Origin: Azorinus chamasolen
Taxonomy: Eukaryota; Mollusca; Bivalvia; Cardiida; Solecurtidae
Direction of reading: 5' to 3'
Length of the DNA stretch: 64,000 nt
Assembly: GCA_963576725.1 (NCBI GenBank)
Contig: OY755246.1
Location: 72,905,467-72,969,466 of the forward strand
A program made the translations under genes and the position numbers. Positions 1-10,931 of the stretch are shown piece after piece; positions within the stretch are counted from its first letter, which is position 1, and every line of letters begins with the position of its first letter. A model generated the notes under the pieces. The model was not told the origin of the DNA. It ran no database searches and saw only the letters and a list, made by a program, of their open reading frames with translations.

Positions 1-54
1 ACAGGGAGATTGCAACAGCTCACCTTAGCAGTTTGTGCCAGGTGAGATAAAAAT
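1..54 (+). repeat. 3' end of a family A element
   Basis: The left edge of the window carries the terminal hairpin of family A at 17-48: AGCTCACC, loop region, GTGCC, GGTGAGA, then an A-run. The body of the element lies outside the window. Bases 55-264 show nothing recognisable. Confidence 0.7.
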
Positions 55-398
55 GGGAATAAATCAAAAACCTCTATTTCTCTACTCAAGACCACAGGCA
101 TTATTGAATAGCAACATTTGAACAAGAACCGGTAACTGTATTAAAGCTCGAAATATCAGGATGAAACTAGAATAGTCACTGAATGTTGACAAATGCTCTC
201 GCAAAAGCTTTTTGATAGTGAAAGGAACCATGTGTTAACTACCCATGTTAATGCCTATATGATAACAAGAGTACCGGATACGGTACATAATACGCCCACT
301 TGCAAATTTTCTCTGATTCAACATGCCTTATAAGTGTTGACATTTTCTAATCTGTGCTTCAGATCTTGATTTCCATATTAAGGTGATACTATTTTTAA

Positions 399-1964
399 AC
401 AAGAGGGCCATGAGGCCCTGAAGCGCTCACCAGACATAACCCCAGGGGCGGGCCATATTTGACCACAAGAAATCATGTGTACACCCTTGGTAGAGAACCA
501 CAAGGCAAAGCAATATGCCATTAATTAAAGGTCTAAGCCTTATGGTTTCAGAGAAAGATAATATTTATATTTTTCCCATGAAAAACTAATAAGCCCTGAG
601 GCAGGGCCAAGTTTCGCCCAGTGGTCAGGGTCGTAAGTTAAACATTCTTGGCAGAGGACCACAAGCCACAGCTACATATTTGTAGAGGATCATTAGATCA
701 TGTTACATACCAAATATCAAAGGTCTAGGCCTTACAGTTTCAGTAGATTTTTCAAGATTTTCCTATGAAAAACTGATAAGCCCTTGGGCGGGGCCATTTT
801 TGGCTTGGGGGTCATAATTTGAACAATATTTGTAGAGGACCATAAGATCATGCTACATACTAAATATCAAAGGTCTAGGCCTTACAGTTTCAGAGAAGAA
901 GATTTTTAAAGATTTTCCTATGAAAAACTGATAAGCCCTTGGGCGGGGCCATTTTTGGCCCGAGGATCATAATTTGAACAACTTTTGTAGAGGACCATGA
1001 GATCATGCTACATACCAAATGACAAAAGTCTAGGCCTTACAGTTTCCGAGAAGAAGATTTTTAAAGCTTTTCCTATGAAAAACTGATAAGCCCTTGGGCG
1101 GGGCCAATTTTTGGCCCGGGGGTCATAATTTGAACAATATTTGTAGAGGATCATAAGATCATGCTACATACGAAATATCAAAGGTCTAGGCCTTACAGTT
1201 TCAGAAAAGAAGATTTTTAAAGATTTTCCTATGAAAAACTGACAAGCCCTTGGGCGGGGCCATTTTTGGCCCCGGGATCATAATTTGAACAACTTTAGTA
1301 GAGGACCATAAGATCATGCTACATACGAAATATCAAAGGTCTAGGCCTTACAGTTTCAGAGAAGAAGATTTTTAAAGATTTTCCAATGAAAAACTGATAA
1401 GCCCTTGGGCGGGGCCAATTTTGGCCCGGGGGTCATAATTTGAACAATCTTTGTAGAGGACCATAAGATCATGCTACATACCAAATATCAATGGTCTAGG
1501 ACAGAATGGTTTCAGAGAAGAAGATTTTTAAAGATTTTCATATATTACCATATATGGAAAAAATGACCATGCCCTCTGGCGGCCATGTTTTTTGCCGGAT
1601 CAAAATTCTTTTAACAACTTTTAAAGTCTATCAACTGAGAAACATTTTGGTGAAAACTATATTCAATCGGACAAGTCATTCTGGAGAAGAACATTTTTCT
1701 AGATATTGCGTACAGTTGCCATGGCAACAAGACCGATGGCCCCGCCCACTATCTTTTAACAACTTTTGAAGCACCCACCCACAGTATGTATCTGACCAAG
1801 TTTGGTTACAATTGGGCAGTCGGTTTCAGAGAAGAAGTCGTTTGAAATTGTTGACGGACAGACAGACGGACAGACGGACAGACGGACAGACGGACGCCGG
1901 ACGCCGGACACAGGGGTATCACAATAGCTCACCTTGAGCACTTTGTGCTCTGGTGAGCTAAAAA
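399..1964 (+). mobile_element. Family A element inside D
   Basis: It begins ACAAGAGGGCCATGAGGCCC, where GGGCC-ATGA-GGCCC is a hairpin, followed by GCGCTCACC. The core units of about 150 bases carry CATAATTTGAACAA, TAGAGGACCATAAGATCATG, TTTCAGAGAAGAAGATTTTT and GGGCGGGGCCATTTTTGGCCC. A distinct non-repeated tail (about 1560-1850, CCCTCTGGCGGCCATG) precedes GACGGACA repeats. The 3' hairpin AGCTCACC-TT-GAGCAC-TTT-GTGCTC-T-GGTGAGCT is at 1926-1959, followed by an A-run. The same tail type recurs at 38888-39286. Confidence 0.85.
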
Positions 1965-1991
1965 AATTGAAGTGAATATCTTATTAAATAA

Positions 1992-3494
1992 ACAAGAGGG
2001 CCAGAATGGCCCTGAAGCGCTCACCAGACAATCAGAGGAGAAGATTTTCAAAGTTTTCACTATATGCTTTTATAGAAAACTAGCCGGCCCTGGGGCGGGC
2101 CAATTTTGACCCCAGGGACATAATTTATATAACTTTTGTAGAGGACTTGAACATGATGCTATGAGCCAAATATGAAAGCTGAGAACCTTTCAGTTTCAGA
2201 GGAGAAGATTTTCAAAGTTTTCTCTATATGTTTCTACTGAAAACTACCCACCCCTAGGGCGGGGCCAATTTTGACCCCAGGAACATAATTTATATAACTT
2301 TTGCAGAGGACCTGAACATGATGCTCTGTGCAAAATATGACAGCTGAGCGCCTTCCAGTTTCAGGAGAAGATTTTTAAAGATTTCACTATATGTTTCTAT
2401 TGAAAACTTCCCACCCCTGGGGCTGGGCCAATTTTGATCCCAGGGCCATAATTTATATAACTTTTGTAGAGGACCTGAACATGATGCTCTGTGCCAAATT
2501 TGAAAGATGAGAGCCTTTCAGTTTCAGAGGAGAAGATTTTCAAAGATTTCACTATTTGTTTCTATTCTGAAAACTACCCACCCCTGGGGCGGGGCCAATT
2601 TTGACCCCAGGGTCAAAATTAATATAACTTTTGTAGAGGACCTGAACATGATGCTCTGTGCCAAATATGAAAGCTGAGCGCCTTCCAGTTTCAGAGGAGA
2701 AGATTTTCAAAGTTTTCACTATATGTTCCTATTGAAAAATGCCCACCCCTGGGGCGGGGCCAATTTTGACCCCAGGGGCATAATTTATATAACTTTTGTA
2801 GAGGACCTGAACATGATGATCTGTGCCAAATATGAAAGCTGAGAGCCTTCCAGTTTCAGAGGAGAAGATTTTTCAAAGATTTCACTATTTGTTTCCATTG
2901 AAAACTGGCCACCCCTGGGGCGGGGCCAATTTTGACCCCAGGGCCATAATTTATATAACTTATGTAGAGGACCTAATCATGATGCTCTGTGCCAAATATG
3001 AAAGATGAGAGCCTTTCAGTTTCAGAGGAGAAGATTTTCAAAGATTTCACTATTTGTTTCTATTGAAAACTTCCCACCCCTGGGGCGGGGCCAATCTTGA
3101 CCCCAGGGTCATAATTTATATAACTTTTGTAGAGGACCTGAACATGATGCTATGTGCCAAATATGAAAGCTGAGAACCTTCTGGTTTCAGAGGAGAAGAT
3201 TTTCAAAGTTTTACTATATGTTTCTATTGAAAACTTTCAACCCCTGGGGCGGGGCCAATTTTGACCCCAGGGGCATTATTTATATAACTTTTGTAGAGGA
3301 CCTATAGGTGATGCTATGTACCAAAGATGAAAGCTGAGAACCCTGTAGATTCAGAGGAGAAGATTTTTAAAGGTTCAAATTGTTGACGCGGGACGACGGA
3401 CGACGGACGACGCACGACGCACGACGACGGACGACGGACATCAGGCGATCACAAAAGCTCACCCTGAGCACTTTGTGCTCTGGTGAGCTAAAAA
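1992..3494 (+). mobile_element. Family B element inside D
   Basis: It begins ACAAGAGGGCCAGAATGGCCC and then GCGCTCACCAGACAATC. Family B core units (about 155 bases) carry CATAATTTATATAACTTTTG, GAACATGATGCTATGTGCC, CAGAGGAGAAGATTTTCAAA and CCCCTGGGGCGGGGCCAATT. A GACGACGGAC microsatellite lies at 3384-3440. The terminal hairpin AGCTCACC...GAGCAC-TTT-GTGCTC...GGTGAGCT closes the element at 3457-3490. A and B share both end motifs but have clearly diverged cores. Confidence 0.85.
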
Positions 3495-4160
3495 GTTACA
3501 GCTAATCCTCAAATTTGCAGATTTTTGTAAAGTGCAACGGCCATAACTCTGTAAAGACAAACTGAATGAACCTCAAAATAAACTCAGCTTCAGATTTTGT
3601 TGCTTAAAACATTTGTTTTAAGTTTCATTCATATCATTTTAATAGTTTTCCCAGAAAACAACAGACAAACTAAAGGTTGACCGACAAACAAAGCAACGAA
3701 CACACAAAGTTCAAGGACCATAACTTTAGAATAAAATGAAATATCAAAACCCCAGCAATATATGTGAAAATTCATATTAAGGTTTAACCATAGAAAAAAA
3801 ATGAAGTAAATATCATTTCAAATGAAAAAGTTATAGCCATCCTCATACTTGCATAGATTTACATTATTATTTTAAGTGCAAGGGCCATAACTCCGAAACG
3901 ACAAATCAGATGAACCTCAGAATTGACTCAGCTTCAGATCTTGATGCATTAAACATGTGTATGAAGTTTCATTAATATCTGTCAAACAGTTTAAAACAGC
4001 TGACAAACTATATGCATATATTTGCATTATTTTTTATGTAAAAGGGCCATAACTCCGAAACGACAAATCAAATGATCCTCAGAATCGACTCAGCTTCAGA
4101 TCTTGATGCATTAAACATTTGTGTGAAGTTTCATTAATATCTGTCAAATAGTTTTTCAAA

Positions 4161-5676
4161 ACAAGAGGGCCATGATGGCCCTTAATCGCTCACCTGTTCA
4201 TAACAGATTAATGATTTCAATGACAGATTGCATAATTTGAAAAATCTTGGTAGAAAACCATCAGATGATGCTACATACTAAATATAAAGAGTCTAGACCT
4301 TAAAGATTTTCCTATGAAAAACTGTTAAGCCCCAGGGCGGGGTCAATTTTGATCCAGGGTTCATAATTTGAAAATCTTGGTAGAGGACTATTAGATAATG
4401 CAACATACCAAATATCTAAGGTCTATGCCTTACAAGTTCAGAGAAGACTTTTAAATATTTTTAAGAGAAGATTTTTAAAAACTTTCCTATAAAAAACTGA
4501 TATGCCCCTGGGCGGGGAAGTTTTCAACCCAGGGGACATAATTTGAACAATCTTGGTAGAAAACTATTAGATAGCGCTACATACCAAATATTAAAGGTCT
4601 CTGCCTTACAGGTTTGGAGAAGAAGATTCTTAAAGCTTTTCATATGAAAAACTGATAAGCCCCAGGGCGGGGCCATTTTTGACCCAGGGGTAATAATTTG
4701 AATAATCTTGGTAGAAAACCATTAGCTGATGCTACATACCAAATATCAAGGGCCTAGACCTTACAGTTCTGGAGGAGAAGATTTTTAAAGATTTTCCTAT
4801 GAAAAACTGATAAGCCCCGGGGTGGGGCCATTTTTGGCCCAGGGGTCATAATTTGAACAATCTTAGTAGAGGACCATTAGATGATGCTACATACCAAATA
4901 TCAAAGGTCTATGCCTTACAGTTTCAGAGAAGAAGATTTTTAAAGATTTTCCTATGAAAAACTGATAAGCCCTGGGGCGGGGCCATTTTTGTCCTGGGGT
5001 GATAATTTGAACAATCTTAGTAGAGGACCATTAAATGATGCTACATACCAAATATCAAAGGTCTATGCCTTACAGTTTCAGAGAAGATGATTTTTAAAGA
5101 TTTTCCTATGAAAAACTGATAAGCCCTGGGGCGGGGCCATTTTTGGCCCAGGGGTCATAATTTGAACAATCTTAGTAGAGGACCATTAGATGATGCTACA
5201 TACCAAATACCAAAGGTCTATGCCTGACAGTTTCAGAGAAGAAGATTTTTAAAGATTTTCCTATGAAAAACTGATAAGCCCTGTGGCGGGGCCATTTTTG
5301 GCCCTGGGGACATAATTTGAACAATCTTTGTAGAGGACCATTACATCATGCTACATACCAAATATCAAAGGTCTATGCCTTACAGTTTCAGAGAAGAAGA
5401 TTTTTAAAGATTTTCCTATGAAAAACTGATAAGCCCTGTGGCGGGGCCATTTTTGGCCCAGGGGACATAATTTGAACAATCTTTGTAGAGGACCATTACA
5501 TCATACTACATACCAAATATCAAAGCTCTTGGCTTTGTAGTTCCAGAGAAGAAGATGTTTAAGTAAATTGTTGAAGCCCGCACGTATGCACGACGCACAT
5601 ACGCACGACGCCGGACGCCGGACATAGGATCATCCCAATAGCTCACCTTGGCACTTTGTGCCAGGTGAGCTAAAAA
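4161..5676 (+). mobile_element. Second family A element inside D
   Basis: Starts ACAAGAGGGCCATGATGGCC and ends with hairpin AGCTCACCTTGGCAC-TTT-GTGCCAGGTGAGCT at 5640-5671. The core is family A units; the tail is CGCACGTATGCACGACGC followed by GGACGCCGGACATAGGATC. It is inserted in the TTTTCCCAGAAAACAGC segment of D, which resumes at 5677. Confidence 0.85.
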
Positions 5677-6266
5677 CAGCGGACAATTTATTTGTATTAT
5701 CTTTTAAGGACAAGGGCCATAACTCCGAAACGAAAAATCAAATGATCCTCAGAATCGACTCAGCTTCAGATCTTGATGCATTAAACATTTATATTAAGTT
5801 TCATTAATACCTTTCAAATAGTTTTCCCAGAAAATAGCGGACAAACTATTTGCATTATTTTTTAAGTACAAGGGCCATAACTCCGAAACGACAAATCAAA
5901 TGAACCTCAGAATCGACTCAGCTTCAGATCTTGATGCATTAAACATTTGTTTCAAGTTTCAATAATATCACTCAAATAGTTTTCCAAGAAAACAGCGGAC
6001 AAATTATTTGCATGTATTTGCATTATTTTTTAAGGACAAGGGCCATAACTCTGAAACGAAAAATCAAATGAACCTCAGAATCAACTCAGCATCAGATCTT
6101 GATGCATTAAACATTTGTGCGAAGTTTCATTAATATCTGTCGAATAGTTTTCCGAGAAAACGGCGGACAAACAAAATGTTGACGGACAAACGAACAAACG
6201 GACCGACGGACGGACGGACAGGGCCACGCCAACATACGACCACCTTTATTAGGTGGGCTTATAAAA

Positions 6267-7070
6267 ATTATCAAAATTCAATTGGAGATAATCATGCAAC
6301 TCCTGGCAATAAACATATGAAAGTTGTGTCTTGTCAATGTACAATGCATGCTTATTCAAGTCTTAATATCTCTCAAAATCATGATAAAATCATGTATTTT
6401 CAAATAAGTATCTATTATCCCGGATACAAATAACCATTGAATCCATATTAATAACACCATTTTTTTCTTTCTTTTTTATCTAATTGGTCTAAGTAATCAG
6501 CTAATGAATGTGCAATTTATTATCCTGTTGTCATAACACTATCAACTATATTATTTGAAAACACAGCGACTTGCCGCGACCATTCTGGATTGGTGTCAGA
6601 ATGCCACGTTTCAATGAAATATTTTCAATGAAAAGAATTATTTCATTTATTATTAGTTATTGGATTTGTCACTGACACACTACGGAAATATAGGGGGTCT
6701 GTAGGATGAACAGGGGGCGAGGTGATAACGTCCACGTTAAAATGACGTCATTGTTAATATAAAATGAGTCACAATTTAACACCCCCCCCCCAAAAAAAAA
6801 CAACTGCCAAGCAGACAAAAAGTTTAATTAAAATGCACCAAATTATCAATTATATTTAGTAAATATTTATTAAAATAGCTAATGTAGTGGATCAAATAAT
6901 GATTAAAAGATGAACTGTTTGGAATGGCAGCCATTTAGTTGCAGTATGTCAATAGTGGGTCAGCTACTGACCCTCTATAGAAATATAGAGGGTCACCATG
7001 TGACTGCTCTTATCCAATGAAAAGGCCAGAAATTAGTGGGAGGTGAAATAAAATATAATATGGCTGTTGG
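6267..7070. other. No recognised gene; low-complexity tract
   Basis: Mostly AT-rich unique DNA. Homopolymers of about ten C and nine A lie at 6782-6800. An AGGGTC-bracketed short inverted segment is near 6955-6990. Part of 6300-6350 resembles the family K repeat at 7860-8180. No exon-like frame is evident. Confidence 0.6.
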
Positions 7071-7071
7071 A

Positions 7072-7213
7072 ACACTGAAGCCATTTTAGAAAGAAAAGAA
7101 ACAGATTTATCAAATTCCATTAGTAAACAGAGCAAACCCTGATCAGACGGCTCCTACAGGAGCCGTGTGATCTTGATCTACTCTGTTTGCAGATGTGTGA
7201 AAAGGCATTTGTA
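7072..7213 (-). mobile_element. TTAA MITE, partial, with central palindrome
   Basis: Contains AGCCATTTTAGAAAGAAAAG and then the palindromic centre at about 7130-7195: AACAGAG, CCTGATCAGACGGCTCC, TACAGGAGCCGT, TACTCTGTTTGC. The terminal TTAACCC motifs are missing here; the family is described fully at 51493-51737. Confidence 0.6.
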
Positions 7214-7805
7214 GGAAGTTTTAAAAAGGCCAAATTTAGATAAATCAAGGGCCATAACTCTAAAGTTCCTGAAACAATCTTGCTGGATATTGAACTTGGC
7301 CTGGATATTATAGCCATAAACATTTTTATAAGGTTTGGTGAAGATTGGATGAGACGTTTAGGACTAAGAGAGCGGACAAGGCTAAAAAGGCCAAATTTGG
7401 GATAAATCAAGGGCCATACCTCTAAAATTCCTGAAACAATCATGCTGGATATTGAACTTGGCCTAGATATTATAGCCATAAACATTTTTATAAGGTTTGG
7501 CGAAGATTGGATGAGACGTTTTTGACTTAGAGAGCGGACAAGGCGAAAAAGGTCAAATTTGGATAAATCAAGGAACTCTGAAGTTTCTGAAACAATAATG
7601 ATGGATATCGAACTTGGCCTAGATATTATAGCTATAAACATTTTTAGACGGTTTGGTGAGATTGGATTGGATGAGAACATTTAAAATTAGAGAGCTGACA
7701 AGATTTTGTGACAGACAGACAGACAGACCCGGACGGACGGACGGACAGACAGAAAATAGTAAATTAATATGTCTCCCAAACCACTACGTGGTGGGAGACA
7801 TAATT
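7214..7805 (+). mobile_element. Family H repeat array with 3' hairpin
   Basis: Three units of about 160 bases carry GGGCCATAACTCTAAAGTTC, TGGATATTGAACTTGGCC and GGTTTGGTGAAGATTGGATG. A GACA/GGAC microsatellite follows at 7711-7752. The terminal hairpin ATGTCTCCC...CCAC-TACGT-GGTG...GGGAGACAT spans 7769-7801. A single H unit recurs at 52975-53145. The 186-codon minus-strand open frame over this array is a by-product of the repeats. Confidence 0.7.
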
Positions 7806-8263
7806 CTGTAACTATCAAATTGAAGAAGTTGACACCAACTACCGATTTTCATGTCAAAATGACTGAAAAGACTCAAGGTTCAAGGGGATATAATTATGCA
7901 ATGCCTAGCATTAAACACATTTAAATTGTGTCTTGCACATCTGCTATTCATTTTTATTATGCATGCCAAATATAAAAGCAATAACTTTTGAATTGAAGGA
8001 GGAGTTTGACTACCCATGTTTCATGACAATACTCAAAGTTCAACGGGACATAATTTTGCCTTGCCTGGCACACATGAAAATTACATCTTGCACATCTACT
8101 ATTCTTGGTAATGATGTATGCCAAATATAGATTTAATAACTTTCAAATTGAAGGAGGAATTTGTAACAATAATGTTCATATGAGGACTGACTGACCCATG
8201 AACTGACCAAACGCCCAACTGCCTGGCTGACAGGGTGATTCTAGTATATCCCCTCACACATTG

Positions 8264-8267
<4 letters not shown>
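7806..8267 (+). repeat. Family K repeat, about two units
   Basis: Two diverged units of roughly 165 bases (7860-8180) share GCCTAGCATTAAACACAT / GCCTGGCACACATGAAA, TGCACATCTRCTATTC (R = G or C in the two copies) and GCCAAATATA. A GACTGACTGACC-type degenerate microsatellite follows, then ATATCCCCTCACAC, probably the element's end. Confidence 0.5.
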
Positions 8268-8305
<38 letters not shown>

Positions 8306-8347
8306 TGGTGGTGGTGGTGGTGGTGGTGGTGGGGGGGGGGGGGGGGG
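8268..8347 (+). repeat. Compound microsatellite (TG)n(GGT)n(G)n
   Basis: About 36 bases of TG dinucleotides pass into GGT/GTG trinucleotides (to 8330) and then 17 consecutive G. Such G-rich DNA is prone to length errors in assembly. Confidence 0.95.
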
Positions 8348-8950
8348 TTATTATTCAAAAGCTGTATTACAGGTCATAAGCTATAGCAGACTGTTCTAAA
8401 TCTCCTCATGCAATCTTAGATACAAATCAAAGCAAAAAAGGTACCAATATTTTTTAAACTGAGTTCATTCACTTCCATTTTATCTACACATACGGTACTA
8501 GTTTAACTTGAACAAGAAACACGTAATGCCATGAAACCAGGTTTTCAAAGTTTTACCAAATTATTTTATCAACAACCTACAAATTCAGGAAAAACTAGGT
8601 CTTCATGCTAGCTTTCTAAAAACCAAGTTTGGTCTATCCAATCTGAAGTTATTCAGCGGAAACCATTTTTCTATTTTTAGCAACAGTGACCTTGACTCGA
8701 GAATCCCAAAATACAATCCCAACCTAGGTCTTCATATAAGCTTGCGAAATATAAAGTTTGGTCCTAATTGGTTTATGCAAACTTAAGTTATTGACCGGGA
8801 ACAGTATTTTCTATTTTTAGTAACAGTGACCTTTACCTTGACCCGAAAACCCAAAATTACAATCTCAAGCTAGGTCTTCATAACAGCTTGTTAAATACAA
8901 AGCTTGGTCAAAATCAGTTGATCCAAACTTAAGTTATTGACCGGGAACTG

Positions 8951-10276
8951 TTTTTAGCTCACCTGAGCCGAAGGCTTAGGATGAGCTATTGTGACCCTGA
9001 TCCGTCCGGTGTCCGTTCACATTTTCAAACGACATCTCCTCTGAAACTACTGACCCGATTATAACCAAATTTTGTCAGAAGCATCAGTGGTTAGGGGGAA
9101 CGAAATGTTGTTCACATTATGACCCCCGGACCAAAAATGGCCCCAAAGGGCTTATCAGTTTTTCATAGGAAAATCTTTAAAAATCTTCTTTGAAACTGAT
9201 AGGCCTAGACCTTTGATATTTGGTATGTAGCATGATCTAATAGTCCTCTACAAAGATTGTTCAAATTATGACCCCAAGGCAAAAAATGGCCCCACCAATG
9301 AGCTTATCAGTTTTTCATAGGAAAATCTTTAAAAATCTTCTTCTCTGAAACTGTAAGGCCTAAACCTTTGATATTTGCTATGTAGCATGATCTTATGGTC
9401 CTCTACAAAAATTGTTCAAATAATGACCCCCGGGCCAAAAATGGCCACGCCCAAGGGCTTATAAGTTTTTCATAGGAATTTTTTTAAAAGTCTTCTTCTC
9501 TGAAACTGTAAAGCCTAGACCTTTGATATTTGTTATGTAGCATGATCTTATGGTCCTCTACAAAGATTGTTCAAATTATGACCCCAGACAAAAAATGGCC
9601 CCGCCCAAGGACTTATGAGTTTTTCATAGGAAATTTGTTAAAAGTCTTCTTCTCTGAAACTGTAAGGCCTAGACCTTCTATATTTGGTATGTAGCATGAT
9701 CTAATGGTCCTCTACAAAGATTGTTCAAATTATGACCCAAGACAAAAAATGGCCATGCCCAAGGGCTTATGAGTTTTTCATAGGACAATCTTAAAAAATC
9801 TTATTCTCTGACACTGTAAGGCCTAGACCTTTGATATTTGGTATGTAGCATGATCTAATGGTCCTCTACAAAGATTGTTCAAATTATGACCACCGGACCA
9901 AAAATGGCAATGCCCAAGGGCTTATCAGTTTTTCATAGGAAAATCTTTAAAAAAAATCTTCTTCTCTGAAACTGTAAGGCCTAGACCTTTGATTTTTGGT
10001 ATGTAACATGATCTAATGGTCCTCTACAAATATGTAGCTTTGACTTGTGGTCCGCTGCCAAGAATGCTCAACTTACGACCCTGACCTCTGGGCAAAACTT
10101 GGCTCTGCATTGGGGCTTATCAGTTTTTCATGGGACAAGTATGAAATATTATTTTTCTCTCAAACCATAAGGCTTAGACCTTTAATTAATGGCATACTGC
10201 TTTGCCTTGTGGTTCTCTACCAAGATTGTACAAGGTTATCTCAGGTGAGCGCTTCAGGGCCTCATGGCCCTCTTGT
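8951..10276 (-). mobile_element. Family A element, inverted, inside F
   Basis: Read on the plus strand it opens with the A terminal hairpin TAGCTCACCTGAGCC...GGATGAGCT and closes with GCGCTTCAGGGCCTCATGGC and CCTCTTGT, the inverse of the usual A start. The core is family A units in reverse orientation. There is no obvious microsatellite, unlike the plus-oriented copies. Confidence 0.85.
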
Positions 10277-10931
10277 TCTTTTTAGTACCTTGACCTAAGA
10301 ACTATTGATCAGAAACCGTTTTCCTAATTTTAGTAACAGTGACCTAAGAACCCCGAAATACAATCTCAAGCTAGGTCTTCATGTAAGCTTGCTAACTACA
10401 AAGCTTGGTCAAAATTGGCCCATCAAAACTTTAGTGATTGACCAGATACCATTTTTCTATTTTTAGTAACAGTGACTTTGACCTCAAAATTGGTCTATCC
10501 AAACTGAAGTTATTGACCGGAAACCATTTTCCTATTAAAGTAACAGTGAATTTGACCTTGACCCAAGAACCCCAAAATACAATCCCAAGCTAGGTCTTCA
10601 TGTAAGCTTGCTAAATACAAAGTTTGTTCATAATTGGCCCATCAAAACTTTAGTGATTGACCAGATACCATTTTTCTATTTTTAGTAACAGTGACTTTGA
10701 CCTCAAAATTGGTCTATCCAAACTGAAGTTATTGATCAGAAACCATTTTTCTAGTTTTAGTAACAGTGACCTTGACCTTGACCCAAGAACCCCAAAATAC
10801 AATCCCAAGCTAGGTCTTCATGTAAGCTTGCTAAATACAAAGCTTGGTCAAAATTGGTCTATCCAAACTGAAGTTGTGACCGGAAACTGGTTTTTTATTT
10901 TTATTAACAGTGACCTTGACCCAACAACCAA

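Larger units (their letters stand above)
265..6266 (+). mobile_element. Family D element, split by three nested insertions
   Basis: The 5' end is ACAAGA followed by hairpin GTACCG-GATA-CGGTAC (271-286) and the subterminal motif TACGCCCAC. The body is at 265-398, 3495-4160 and 5677-6266, interrupted by A (399-1964), B (1992-3494) and A (4161-5676). Its core repeats contain GGGCCATAACTC and CGACTCAGCTTCAGATCTTG. The tail is a GACGGAC microsatellite at about 6178-6222. The 3' hairpin CCACCT-TTATT-AGGTGG with GGGCTTAT closes it at about 6266. The 5' TACGCCCAC is the inverse of the GTGGGCGTA found at the 3' end of the second copy (54853-56410). No coding region is present. Confidence 0.8.

Noticed and set aside
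265..6266. CRISPR-like array
   Set aside because: Units are 140-165-base contiguous direct repeats without short repeats and unique spacers, in an animal genome.
7120..7680. 186-codon minus-strand frame
   Set aside because: It is the reverse translation of three family H units, with each repeat giving the same peptide.
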